Positions 26,679 through 35,246 of a DNA stretch of 55,390 bases are shown here, in pieces. The stretch spans positions 1 to 55,390 of the forward strand of contig NZ_CAJHCR010000029.1 in assembly GCF_904848585.1 (NCBI RefSeq), written 5' to 3'. The translations under genes were made by a program, and so were the position numbers. How positions within the stretch are numbered: position 1 is the first letter of the stretch; every line of letters starts with the position of its first letter. The notes below the pieces were generated by a model. That model ran no database searches, was not told the DNA's origin, and saw only the letters and a program-made list of their open reading frames with translations. This DNA is from Paraburkholderia kirstenboschensis (GTDB taxonomy: Bacteria > Pseudomonadota > Gammaproteobacteria > Burkholderiales > Burkholderiaceae).

Positions 26679-27266
26679 ATGACGATGGAGTCCGGCGGCC
26701 GTGCCCTCGACAACGCAATGACCGCGTTTGCGCAGAGCGCGATTGGCGGCGGCTTGCCGTCAGGCGTCAATGCATTGATCGCCGAGGCGGGTCGGTTGCG
26801 CGAGCGCCCCGACGAGGCGCTCGCGCTGTTGCAACGCGCCCGCGCCGCCGCGCCCCACCATCTGGCGCCGTTGGTCGCGCTGTACCGCTTCTACTTCTAC
26901 GGCCATCAATTGGCGCAGGCGCGTGCGATCGGCGAAGACGCGCTGGCGGTCGCCCGCACCGCGCTGGGCTCAGATGCCGGTGAGGAACCGTTTGCGCCCG
27001 CGAACGTGGCCACGCGTTATGACGCGGCCGCGCGTTTCTATCTGTTCACGCTGAAGGGCCTCGTGTATCTCAACATGCGTCTCGGCGACTTTGAAGAAGC
27101 GCGCATGCTACTGCGCGACTTGCGCCGGCTCGATCCCGAAGATCGGGTGGGGGGCGCGCTGCTTTCGCATGTCTTGGATCGTCATGAGGCCGGCGCCGGG
27201 TCCGACGATTCAATGTATGCGATCAGTGCGTATCCAACGCGTGGCTGGACAGGGACGCGACGATGA
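26679..27266 (+). CDS. nif-associated helical-repeat (TPR-like) protein, copy 3
   Basis: A 195-residue protein with TPR-like helices: EALALLQRARAAAPHHLAPL, ALYRFYFYGHQLAQARAIGE and, near the end, RFYLFTLKGLVYLNMRLGDF followed by LRRLDPEDRVGG. It belongs to the same family as the two proteins at 0.1 and 15.1 kb but is more distant from them. AAGGGGAG precedes the ATG at 26679 (an ATG at 26685 is possible). Its stop overlaps the next start by four bases. The biochemical role is unknown. Confidence 0.8.
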   Translation: MTMESGGRALDNAMTAFAQSAIGGGLPSGVNALIAEAGRLRERPDEALALLQRARAAAPHHLAPLVALYRFYFYGHQLAQARAIGEDALAVARTALGSDAGEEPFAPANVATRYDAAARFYLFTLKGLVYLNMRLGDFEEARMLLRDLRRLDPEDRVGGALLSHVLDRHEAGAGSDDSMYAISAYPTRGWTGTRR

Positions 27267-27838
27267 GCGCACAGAACGTGCGCGTACCAGGCGGCGACAT
27301 TGCACCGCGCCACTGGCAGGGCGGCTCGCTCGACTGCGCCGGCTGCGGCTACGTGCGATTCCGCGAGTTGCCGGCGCAGCACGATTGCGGGCCAGATCAC
27401 GAGTGCACGCAGGATGGGTACGCGCGACGCATCGAGCGCTTCTTTCGCTCGCATCCCGAAGTGACCAACGAGCAGCTTGCGCATCCGTGCTTCGAGGTGC
27501 GCGCAGTCGTTGCGAGTCACGCCGATGTGTTTTGTCTGCCGCCATTGCTCGGCGACCAGGACGAGGTGGGCCAGCTGGAGCTCGCGTTGCGACTGCCGCA
27601 GGCGCAACCTGGCGCGACTGATCCACGATGCGCGTCGCGAGGCCTCGCGTCCGGTCCCGATTGGCGAGTGCGCTGGCAACTCGCGCGGCGCGCCGCTGGC
27701 GAAATCGTGGCGTCGCTGGCGGATGACGCGGACGAAGAGGTGCGCGCGCTCGTGCGGCAGCGCCGGCAGTCGGGCGAGGTCGCGAACCTGATGACCACTG
27801 GACAGACGCAACGATCAGCAGGAGTGAAGCATGGCTGA
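27263..27838 (+). CDS. Leucine-rich-variant (LRV) FeS4 protein
   Basis: A 191-residue protein beginning with the Cys-rich FeS4-LRV module CAGCGYVRFRELPAQHDC then CTQDGYARRIERFFRSHPEV, followed by variant leucine repeats (VRAVVASHADV, VRWQLARRA, VRALVRQRRQSGEVANLM). It is related to the nif-linked 4Fe-4S LRV protein first known from Azotobacter. The middle part looks shortened: LALRLPQAQPGATDP breaks the repeat rhythm. The role is unknown. It overlaps nifZ by eight bases. Confidence 0.85.
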   Translation: MSAQNVRVPGGDIAPRHWQGGSLDCAGCGYVRFRELPAQHDCGPDHECTQDGYARRIERFFRSHPEVTNEQLAHPCFEVRAVVASHADVFCLPPLLGDQDEVGQLELALRLPQAQPGATDPRCASRGLASGPDWRVRWQLARRAAGEIVASLADDADEEVRALVRQRRQSGEVANLMTTGQTQRSAGVKHG

Positions 27839-28211
27839 CATCAACCGCGACGACGACCTGATCGAGGTCGCGTTTCCACCTCGCTTCAACTACGGCGAGC
27901 GCGTGATCGCGCGCTCGGTTATCCGCAACGACGGTACATACAACGGCAAGGACATCGGCGAAGTGCTGGTGAACAAGGGCGAGATCGGCTACGTTACCAG
28001 CATCGACACCTTCCTTCAGCAGTTCTATATCTACGCTGTGGATTTCGTCGAGAGCGGCCACCGTGTCGGCATGCGCGCGAAAGAGCTATGTACGCTCGAC
28101 AACCTGCCGGACGACGTGCTGCAAGGCTTGGGCAAGCGGGCCGAAGCGCTGCACAAGATCGGCACGCGGGTCCAGCCGGAACCGTCGCAGCCGCAGGAGC
28201 CATCAGCATGA
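27831..28211 (+). CDS. nifZ: NifZ, MoFe protein maturation factor
   Basis: A 126-residue NifZ, needed for forming the second P-cluster of the MoFe protein. Landmarks are FPPRFNYGERVIARSVIRND, GTYNGKDIGEVLVNKGEIGY and YAVDFVESGHRVGMRAKELC. The start is the ATG at 27831 behind a GGAGTGAAGC sequence. It overlaps its neighbours on both sides, so translation is coupled. Confidence 0.94.
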   Translation: MADINRDDDLIEVAFPPRFNYGERVIARSVIRNDGTYNGKDIGEVLVNKGEIGYVTSIDTFLQQFYIYAVDFVESGHRVGMRAKELCTLDNLPDDVLQGLGKRAEALHKIGTRVQPEPSQPQEPSA

Positions 28212-28456
28212 GTATCGAACCGGTTCAGCCTGCTTACCAGTGGGGCATGCGCATGATCGCGCTGGATGACCTGTGCAACGACGGCAGCTTTACGGAGCGC
28301 GGCGAGAACGATTGGCTGGCCGGGGCGGGTACGGTCTGCGAAATCGTCGACGTCGGCGAGGTGGTTAAGAGCGGCAACTGTGTCGTCGGATGCACGAAGA
28401 ATGAAACTGCGCCCGCAGTCGACGGCCTGCTAGCCGAAGAAGGAGCCGTGTCATGA
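28208..28456 (+). CDS. Second NifZ-like protein, internally shortened
   Basis: An 82-residue protein that begins like a NifZ domain (QWGMRMIALDDLCNDGSF, then GTVCEIVDVGEVVKSGN) and passes directly to CVVGCTKNETAPA. The strand that normally carries the YxVEF motif between these parts is missing, as if about 6-8 codons were deleted in frame. It overlaps both nifZ and the next gene by four bases. It may be non-functional even though it is open. Confidence 0.65.
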   Translation: MSIEPVQPAYQWGMRMIALDDLCNDGSFTERGENDWLAGAGTVCEIVDVGEVVKSGNCVVGCTKNETAPAVDGLLAEEGAVS

Positions 28457-28824
28457 CGGTTCAGGCGAGCTCGCCAAGAGCGGCGCCGCCGCGCGACGGT
28501 TTGCGCGCGGGCCGCCTGTTCGACCTGACCCAGCGCCAGATCGAGCAAGCGTTGCGCGAGCGTACGCGCTACCGCTATGTGCTGCCGCGCGTGCTGCGCG
28601 ATGGGCAGGGTTTCCGTGTCGAGAGCCCGTGCTGCTCCCGCAATGTCGACGTGAATGGCGGGCTGATCGACATAGCGCGGCTTACGCGCAATGAAGACGG
28701 TATGTGGCACCTGAGCGCGCGCGATCATACGTCGCACCGATGGATGCCCCAGCATGAGAGCACCGATCTGGCCGAGCTGCTGGACATGCTGTCCATCGAT
28801 CGCAAATGCGTGTTCTGGCCGTGA
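28453..28824 (+). CDS. Conserved nif-cluster protein, DUF3024-like
   Basis: A 123-residue protein with RYRYVLPRVLRDGQGFRVES, CCSRNVDVNGGLIDIARL, MWHLSARDHTSHRWMPQHES and a closing KCVFWP. The pattern of aromatic residues resembles DUF3024 proteins found beside nif genes; the assignment is by eye. It overlaps the preceding gene by four bases. The function is not known. Confidence 0.65.
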   Translation: MTVQASSPRAAPPRDGLRAGRLFDLTQRQIEQALRERTRYRYVLPRVLRDGQGFRVESPCCSRNVDVNGGLIDIARLTRNEDGMWHLSARDHTSHRWMPQHESTDLAELLDMLSIDRKCVFWP

Positions 28825-28846
28825 AACAAACTAACGGAGCCGGGCG

Positions 28847-29963
28847 ATGATCTATCTCGACCACAACGCGATCATGCCGCCAGCCTGCGCCGTGGCGCAG
28901 GCGATGCTGTCCATCCTGACGTATGGGTGGGGCTACGCGTCGTCGCACCATGCCGTCGGGCAGCAGGCGACGGGCACGCTCGCTGCGGCCTGCGCGGCGA
29001 GCGCGCGAGCGCTCGGTTGCGAGCCCGCAGAGTTGACCTTCACTAGCGGCGCACCGAAGTCAATCACTGGGCGTGTGCGGGCCACACGCGGTAGCGCTGG
29101 AGGGCCGGCACCGTAGCGTATTCAAGGCGGTCGAACATGCGGCGCATCTGAAGCTGACGCGTGCGCTAGCTGCACGCGACGTTGCGGTCGACCGCATGCC
29201 GGTGCGGCCCGACGGGACGCTGGACCTTGACAGCGCCGCCGCGCTGATCAGATCTGACGTCCGGTGGTCTCGTGATCGCGGCCAACAGCGAGACGGGCGT
29301 ATTGACGCCGGTCGCCGACGTGCGCGATCTCGTGCCCTCGGCCCACGCGCGGCTCCATGTCGATGCGGCGCGGTTCACCGGCAGGATGCCGTTCCATTTC
29401 GAGCAGAGCGGGATCAATGCGGTGTCGCTCTCGGCCAACAATCTGCGCGGGCCGAAGGGCATCGGTGAGCTGCTCGTGCGCCACGGCGTGCCGCAGGCGC
29501 AGGGCAGGCAGAAGCGGCATCGGCGCGGTGGCACAGAGAACCTGCCAGCCATCGCCGGTTTTACAGCGGCGCCCGAGCGTATCAGCGAAACGGCGAGCGT
29601 GGCCGCGCTGTGTGACGCATTGGAGCAGAGGCTGCGGTGCGCGCTGCCGGCCGTCCACGTGTTCTCGGCCCAGGCATCGCGTCTGCCCGGCACCAGCTAC
29701 CTGCGCTTCGGCGAGGTTCCCGCCGAGGTCATGTTGCAGCGGCTCGAACTGCTCGGCGTTGCCGCGTCCTCAGGCTCGGCATGATCGTCCGGGGGCAGCG
29801 AGCCGTCGCACGTGCTTGCCGCGATGTGCCGCGCGATGAGGCGCTGGCGGCGGTGCGGCTGTCGCTCGGCGAAACCACTACTGCGCACGACATTGAGTAC
29901 GTGCTCGCCTATCCGCCGCCGTTGCTTCGTCCACTGCAGGAGGAAGCAACGCATCCCGCATGA
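28847..29963 (+). pseudogene. nifS: nifS (cysteine desulfurase) pseudogene
   Basis: It starts correctly with MIYLDHNAIMPPA and shows GCEPAELTFTSGAPKS, then is frameshifted near 29070. It resumes as AANSETGVLTPVADV and VDAARFTGRMPF. The PLP-lysine site reads SLSANNLRGPKGIGELL; the expected AHK is ANN, so the catalytic lysine is gone. Another frameshift near 29780 follows. NifS would supply sulfur for nitrogenase clusters; this copy cannot. It still occupies its operon place between the DUF3024-like gene and nifT. Confidence 0.9.
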
Positions 29964-30004
29964 ACGTGATTTGAACCTGTCATCAATCTCCGGAGTCCAC
30001 AACC

Positions 30005-30223
30005 ATGAAAGTCATGATCCGCAAGGACAGCAAGGGCGCGCTGAGCGCCTACCTGCCAAAGAAGGACCTGGAAGAGCCCATTGTCGCGATGGCTCAGCCC
30101 GGGATGTGGGGCGGTCTCGTCACGCTCGCGAACGGCTGGCAACTCGACTTGCCCGCGATGGCCGACGATACGCCGCTGCCCATCACGGTCGAAGCGCGGC
30201 GCATTGCGGGCGTGGAGGAGTGA
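30005..30223 (+). CDS. nifT: NifT/FixU protein
   Basis: The 72-residue small protein of the NifT/FixU family: MKVMIRKDSKGALSAYLPKK then WGGLVTLANGWQLDLP. Its exact role is unknown and it is dispensable in some diazotrophs, but it is a steady member of nif operons next to nifZ. An upstream AATCTCCGGAG region precedes the start. It is separated from the next gene by one base. Confidence 0.93.
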   Translation: MKVMIRKDSKGALSAYLPKKDLEEPIVAMAQPGMWGGLVTLANGWQLDLPAMADDTPLPITVEARRIAGVEE

Positions 30224-30224
30224 G

Positions 30225-30503
30225 ATGAGCCTGAACGCCGAGCAATTAAACTTCGCTGCGGACCTGCTCCGCACTGCACCGACGCTACGAGACGCCGCCA
30301 CGCGATGGCACGAACGTTATCCCGAGGTGCCCACAATGCATGTCAGCGCATCGGTGATGCGCGACGATATAGCAACGCTTCGGTTCGGTGTGCGCAGTAT
30401 CTATTTTGCGATGTCGGCCGGGCATTGCAGGTCCATCACGCAGCGGCCTGAAGAGGCCAATGCGTTGATCCTGACCGAGGACGAGGCGCATGGAAATCGA
30501 TGA
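30225..30503 (+). CDS. Small conserved nif-operon protein
   Basis: A 92-residue protein starting MSLNAEQLNFAADLLRTAPT and containing RDAATRWHERYPEV and MRDDIATLRFGVRSIYFAMS. It is predicted mostly helical. I do not recognise a named family. The start at 30225 follows GGAGTGAG, and the gene overlaps the next one by 14 bases, so it sits inside the operon as a genuine gene. Confidence 0.65.
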   Translation: MSLNAEQLNFAADLLRTAPTLRDAATRWHERYPEVPTMHVSASVMRDDIATLRFGVRSIYFAMSAGHCRSITQRPEEANALILTEDEAHGNR

Positions 30504-31653
30504 GATCGCGCTGAGCGAACCGGCTTGCGCGGCGCGCGAGATCGATTTCGTCAACGCTGTGCTGCAATCCTCGCGTTGGAGCCACGGGCCGATGCTTGCT
30601 TCGTTCGAGGGCGCGTTTGCGCGCTGGGTTGGCCGGGAGTATGCGGTCGCGGTCGCGAGCGGCACGCTCGCGACCTGGATTGCGTTGCGCGCGATGGGGA
30701 TCGGCCCGGGAGACGAGGTGGTCTGCGCGTCCCACACCTGGCATCAGGTGGCGCATGCGATCACGCTGGCGGGGGCCGTGCCGGTATTCGCCGACATCGA
30801 CTACTGGAGCGGTTGTCTGAGCGTCGAAAAAGTCGCGCAGAAGATCGGCCCTCGCACGCGCGGGATCCTCGCCGGCAATACCAACGGCCATCCGGCCGCG
30901 TGGGCGCTGCTGCGCGAACTGGCCGACGCGCAGCGCTTGCGGCTGATCGAAGACAGTACCGAGGCGTTGGGCTCGCGCTACCGGGGCCGCAACGTCGGCT
31001 GTTTCGGCGACGTATCAGTGTTCGACTTCTCCAGCCCGTCCGCGCTGTGCACAGGAGCGGGCGGCATGCTCGTCACCGACGATGACGAACTCGTCCATGA
31101 ACTGCGCTATCTGCGCGAGCGGCGCGTCACAGACCGCGCGTCCGTCTCGGTCGGCTCGTGGGTGCCGCTGCAGGCGGGCATCAGTGATCTGACCGCCGCT
31201 CTCGGTCTCGCACAATTGGCCGAACTCGACGCGCGCCTCGTGCAGCGAAAGCAGGTCGAGACTTGGTATCACGAAGAGATGCAAAGCTTCGAAGGGATCA
31301 AGCCGGCCTACGTGGCCGAGGACGTCGAAGAAGTGCACTGGATGCTCTACGTTGTGCATTTGGGCAAGCGTTTTACGCAGAGCGCGCGCGCCCAGATGAT
31401 CGACGACATGAAATCTTGTGGCATTGAGACGGTGGCCTACAGCCATCCGCTGCATCGGCAGTTCCACTACATGAACGCGGGCGATGCGATCGGCCGCAAG
31501 AGCGGCCTGTTGCCCGACACCGAGCGCATCGGCGATCGCGCGCTGGCGCTGCCGCTGCACACGCTGCTCGACACCGACCAGGTCAAGTATATCGTCAAGA
31601 CGCTGAAAGACACCGCGACCAACGTGGGCGCCGGCGCCGCCATTTATCTGTGA
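30490..31653 (+). CDS. DegT/DnrJ-like protein lacking the PLP lysine
   Basis: A 387-residue protein with the full DegT/DnrJ/EryC1/StrS aminotransferase fold pattern: ALSEPACAAREIDFVNAVLQ, VASGTLATWIALRAMGIGPG, EDSTEALGSRYRGRNVG, and near the end VHWMLYVV and LPLHTLLDTDQV. At the position of the Schiff-base lysine, where relatives have FxxxKxxxTGEGG, this protein has FDFSSPSALCTGAGG with no lysine. It therefore cannot work as a classical PLP aminotransferase. It may bind a ligand or act as a regulator or structural partner. The frame is intact, unlike its downstream neighbours. Confidence 0.88.
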   Translation: MEIDEIALSEPACAAREIDFVNAVLQSSRWSHGPMLASFEGAFARWVGREYAVAVASGTLATWIALRAMGIGPGDEVVCASHTWHQVAHAITLAGAVPVFADIDYWSGCLSVEKVAQKIGPRTRGILAGNTNGHPAAWALLRELADAQRLRLIEDSTEALGSRYRGRNVGCFGDVSVFDFSSPSALCTGAGGMLVTDDDELVHELRYLRERRVTDRASVSVGSWVPLQAGISDLTAALGLAQLAELDARLVQRKQVETWYHEEMQSFEGIKPAYVAEDVEEVHWMLYVVHLGKRFTQSARAQMIDDMKSCGIETVAYSHPLHRQFHYMNAGDAIGRKSGLLPDTERIGDRALALPLHTLLDTDQVKYIVKTLKDTATNVGAGAAIYL

Positions 31654-31663
31654 GGGACATTTC

Positions 31664-32436
31664 ATGACCGTCTCGGTCCAGACCATCGCCGAACGCCTGT
31701 GTGCGGGCGGCGTCATTCCGTACCTGGGACCAGCACTGCTCGCGCTGTGCCCCGATACGGCGGTCCCTGCTACGCCGCTCGCGCTCGCCGAAATCCTCGC
31801 GGCCAAGGTCAGCGTGCTGCACAAGATCCGCACCCGGCTGACACTAGCGGCGCAGTTAATCGAAAACTTCAAGCATCGCAGGTCGCTGGTGAGCGTCATG
31901 AATGAGGCCTTCGCCATGACGTCGACGCCATCGGCCCTGCATCGCGCGCTGGCGACGATCGGCGCCAGGCTGGTTGTCGACAGCTGGTACGACGACACCT
32001 TCGCCCGCGCGCTCGCGCAGGCGCGGCCGCGGGGCGGCTGGGCGCAGTTGCAGGGGCTGTCGCAGGCCGAGCATTTCGGCCATTGGTTCGCGGCCTATAG
32101 CGCAGACGGCGCGTTGGTGGATGCCGTGCCGGCCTCGGGCCCGCTACTCTACAAGCCGATTGGCGGCCACGCGCCAGCCTCTAACTATCTGGTCTCTGAC
32201 AGCGACTTCGTCGAAGTCATGAGCGAGATCGATATCCAAACGCCCATTCCGCCTGCCGTGCAGGCGTGGCGCGGTGGTCGAAGTTTTTTGTTTCTGGGCT
32301 GCCCTTTTGACGACCCGAACCGACGCGCATGGAGGCGCGCTTTCTCGAAGAGCAGGGCATTACCTGCATCGCGATGCCGCTGGGCGGGTTCGCCGAAGCG
32401 TTGGTGGATGCCTTGCAACCCGCACTGGCCGCGTGA
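31664..32436 (+). pseudogene. SIR2-like nif-cluster protein, frameshifted near the end
   Basis: About 220 codons are intact: ERLCAGGVIPYLGPALLALC, RTRLTLAAQLIENFKHRRSL, LLYKPIGGHAPASNYLVSDS and RSFLFLGCPFDDP. These suit a SIR2-like NAD-binding protein known from nif clusters. After FDDP a deletion shifts the frame; the true ending (MEARFLEEQGITCIAMPLGG, then stop near 32436) is readable in another frame, while the open frame runs on to 32470 with unrelated residues. The biochemical activity of the family in nitrogen fixation is unknown. Confidence 0.7.
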
Positions 32437-32491
32437 AGCGTGGCTGCTATCCAGCGTTCCTTATCGGTAGCCTTTTATCAAGTTCGCCATC

Positions 32492-32788
32492 ATGACCGCA
32501 CTGACCGTTCTGCCTTCGGGCAAGATCTACGACGTTGCCGCCGACGCGACCCTGCTGCAGACACTGCTCGCCGTAGGCGAGAGCATTTAGTGCAACGGCA
32601 AGGCCGACTACGGATCGTGCCACCTGTTCGTACAGAAAGGGCGCAAGAGCATATCGAAGGTCCAGCGGCTCGAAAACGACAAGCTCAATACGCTCGTCGG
32701 CATGGCTACAAGTCCCGCCTCGCCCGTCAAGCCATGCTGGCCGAAGCGCCGGTGACCATCGAGCTGCTCACTTCGTCTGGGCGGCGAG
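32492..32788 (+). pseudogene. Plant-type [2Fe-2S] ferredoxin pseudogene
   Basis: Codons read MTALTVLPSGKIYDVAADAT and LLQTLLAVGESI, then a TAG at about 32588. Beyond the stop they read CNGKADYGSCHLFVQKGRKS, with two of the cluster cysteines still in place. A frameshift follows near the end. The intact gene would have encoded an electron carrier of about 100 residues. Confidence 0.75.
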
Positions 32789-33410
32789 ATGGCCACGATC
32801 GAATCGCTGGTGGTCGACGTGGCCATCATCGGCGCGGGTCTACGCGGCCTCGCGCTGGCGCGCGTACGGCATGCGCAGGGCGTTTAGGTCGTGGTCATCG
32901 AAGCGCGCGAGGGCGGCCGTGCTGACGCAAGGTTGCCAAGGCCCCGGCCAGACGCTGGGTCGAGGTCCGGCCTAGTTCTGGCCAGATGTCGAGCCGCGCA
33001 TCGGCGCGCTGCTCGACGAACGCGAACTGGTATGCCGAGGGTGCTGGAGCACGACCCCGGCCATGCGCTTTGGCTCACCGCTCCGAACCGCGAACCGCAG
33101 CGGGGCGAGCGGCCGCGTGGGGCGCATGCCGGGGCGCGCCGCATCGCAGGGGGCTCCGCGCGTCTGGTGGATACGCGGGCTGCTGCGCTCCCGGCAGTCT
33201 ACGTGCGGACCGGCAGCGCGTTGCTGAGGCTGCGCGAGCGCGGCGCCTGGCTCGAGCTGCAAACCGGAAGTAGCGCTGCGACACGCGTGCTGCGTGGCCG
33301 CCGGGCTGGACTTGCGTTGCCGCGGCGGCTCGGGCGGAGCATGTCGGGTTCGATCCGCCGCTGCCCGCGCTGCTTGCTGACGCGCTTGCGGCCGCACCGA
33401 CCCTGCTGAG
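32789..33410 (+). pseudogene. FAD-dependent amine oxidase-like pseudogene
   Basis: It starts MATIESLVVDVAIIGAGLRG, a flavin-binding GxGxxG region, then hits a TAG followed by VVVIEAREGGR. Later pieces in other frames (DPGHALWLTAPNREPQRGER; GSARLVD; ALLRLRERGAWLELQTGS) suit a monoamine-oxidase-like protein. Several stops and frameshifts make it clearly dead. Confidence 0.65.
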
Positions 33411-33769
33411 CGCGGCGCTGGCGTTCAACAACACGTCCTGCGTTGTCGACTTCCCTGGCGAGCACCAGCCGGACCCGGCTCTGCTACGTGCGATCGCGCT
33501 CGAATTGAACGCGCGTCTCGTGCTTGCGTGTCCGGACATCGATCCTCCGGCGGTGCCGGCATGACCCTCAACGCCCGTGGCGATGATCCTATCGAAGGCG
33601 TGGATCGGGATAGCGTCGAGATAGGAGCAGGTGCCCTTCGCGCGTTCCAGCCGGCCGTCGGCAGTGGCCTGATCCGGCATGCCGGCCACATGACGACGGT
33701 GAGACTGAATGCTATCAGGAAGGCGCCCTCGAAGTTCACATACATCGAAAGCGCGATTCCCCGCTCGGC
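33411..33769. other. Unassigned debris between the oxidase pseudogene and fmdB
   Basis: Short frames only. A plus-strand piece reads SCVVDFPGEHQPDPALLRAI up to a stop near 33564, but I cannot assign it. It could be the end of yet another accessory gene. Confidence 0.35.
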
Positions 33770-34006
33770 TTAGCGCAGCAGCTTGCAGCGCTCGGCCGGT
33801 GAATAGTGGCTGAGGTGCCCTTCGCGGGCCGCCTGACGCCGCGCCAAGGAGATGATCGCACGGCTCTTGCCCGGCGAGGCCGGCGCGCTGACCTGCTTGT
33901 CCAGCGCAGTGCCGCCGCATTGCGGGCAGACGGGAGTGTGGCCGGCGCGCACCAGCGTTTCGAATGCGTGGCCGCAGGCCGCGCAGCGGTAGTCGTACAG
34001 GGGCAT
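33770..34006 (-). CDS. FmdB-family zinc-ribbon protein
   Basis: A 78-residue protein starting MPLYDYRCAACGHAFETLVR with CPQCGGTALDKQVSAP. The two CxxC pairs form the FmdB zinc ribbon. The carboxyl half (SLARRQAAREGHLSHYSPAE) is basic and helical, as in nif-linked FmdB proteins. It is intact among decayed neighbours and points leftwards, converging on the accessory operon. Its role is probably regulatory or nucleic-acid binding; this is not established. Confidence 0.9.
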   Translation of the reverse strand: MPLYDYRCAACGHAFETLVRAGHTPVCPQCGGTALDKQVSAPASPGKSRAIISLARRQAAREGHLSHYSPAERCKLLR

Positions 34007-34027
34007 GGTGATCTGATCTCCGTTTCA

Positions 34028-34440
34028 GGTGGATAGGGCGCAGCGGATCGCGCGTTGGTGCAAGCTGTTGTCAGTCACTGCGGCGCAGCCTTCGAGCGGC
34101 ATGTCCGGGGCCGGTGCGTGCGCGCCGAGCGCGATGCAGCCGTGCACCGTGGCCGCATTGGAGCGGACTATGCAACGCTCGTCGGATTGACATCAGCGGC
34201 CGGCGGATGAGCAGCGGCTCGGCCAGCAACAGCGCCAGCGTCACATCGGCGTCGATCGTTTCCGGCACCGCTTCCCTCGACTTGACGCGCGGTTCCGCGC
34301 GGTAGAACCACTCGCTGACCGGCCGCGGCGCCATGAAGGCCCGCGGCGTTCGACGGTCCAGGGCCAGTTCAGTGAGTTGCGCACGTCGAGCAGCCCGGTT
34401 TCTTTGGATGAGGTGGCCCATTGCCGGGTTCCCAGGTTTG
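34028..34440 (-). pseudogene. ArsC-like nitrogenase-associated protein pseudogene
   Basis: Pieces on the minus strand read KKPGCSTC, then in other frames PRPVSEWFYRAEPRVKSREA, LALLLAEPLLIRRPLM and GAHAPAPDMPLEGCAA. This is the order found in ArsC/Spx-fold 'nitrogenase-associated' proteins of nif clusters. At least two frameshifts separate them, and the middle region is shortened. Confidence 0.65.
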
Positions 34441-34605
34441 ACGCAGTGCAGGCAGCCGAGGTTGGCCGTCGCGCCAGTCACGCGCGGCATCGTCGAACGT
34501 GAGGCGACGAAACACGCGTTGGCCCGTCATCCTGCAATCTCATGTCGACGATGCCGGCCGTACCGGGTTCCCTGCCGATGGGCTCGTTGACCGATGGCCC
34601 ACATC
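34441..34605. other. Spacer with an open minus-strand frame
   Basis: A minus-strand frame runs into the ArsC-like remnant but shows no recognisable motif of its own. Confidence 0.3.
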
Positions 34606-35169
34606 TCAGGGGAGGACCGGTGCCGCGAGGATACGTTGCGTGCCCGCGCCTTCCATCTGGCGGGCCGTTTGCAGCAACTGCAGCCCGAGGTCGGCTGCCA
34701 TGTCGAGCGCGCTGCGGCCATCCGGTGCGCACAGTTCTGCCTTCGCCCCATGCGCAAGCAGCATCTGCAGGACGCAGAGGCGACCGCTCGCGGCTGCCTG
34801 CATCAGGCAGGTGATGTCCTCGTCGTTCACATGGTCGATCGGCGCGCCCGCGTCGATCAGCCGCAGGATGGTCGCGGGGCCGCCGTGCAGGCACGCGAAC
34901 CAGAGTGCATGGTTGCCGTTGTCATCGAGCGCGTCGGCGCGTGTGCCGAGTTCGAGCAACGCTTCGACCACCGCGTCCTCGCCATGTTGCGCGGCGCGCA
35001 TCAACGGGGTCTCGCCGTTCACGCTCCGCGAATGCGGATCGGGGAAGCCGTGGGACGCCAGCCACGCGGAAAGTGCGGCGGGCACGACCTTTTCAAGGTG
35101 TGAATCGGCGTTCCGGTCAACGCGCGAGGCCAGGCATTCGCGGACGACGAAAGCAGTGTCGGTATGCAT
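34606..35169 (-). CDS. Ankyrin-repeat protein
   Basis: A 187-residue protein with three to four ankyrin repeats: NGETPLMRAAQHGEDAVVEA, NGNHALWFACLHGGPATILR, DITCLMQAAASGRLCVLQML and DGRSALDMAADLGLQLL. There is no signal peptide, so it should be cytoplasmic and bind another protein. Ankyrin proteins occur in several nif clusters beside FmdB and haemoglobin genes. The start MHTDTAFVV is preferred; an ATG 33 bases upstream is also in frame. Confidence 0.88.
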   Translation of the reverse strand: MHTDTAFVVRECLASRVDRNADSHLEKVVPAALSAWLASHGFPDPHSRSVNGETPLMRAAQHGEDAVVEALLELGTRADALDDNGNHALWFACLHGGPATILRLIDAGAPIDHVNDEDITCLMQAAASGRLCVLQMLLAHGAKAELCAPDGRSALDMAADLGLQLLQTARQMEGAGTQRILAAPVLP

Positions 35170-35246
35170 GATTATTGGTCGCCTTCGGGTGCAAGGGAAC
35201 ATCGGTTGGCGCAGCGGCGCGGGCGGCAGCCGTCGGGACCCGCGCT

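Noticed and set aside
31664..32436. SIR2-like protein as part of an anti-phage defence system
   Set aside because: Neighbours are nif accessory genes and the sequence matches the nif-linked type; no defence partner genes are present, and the gene is broken.
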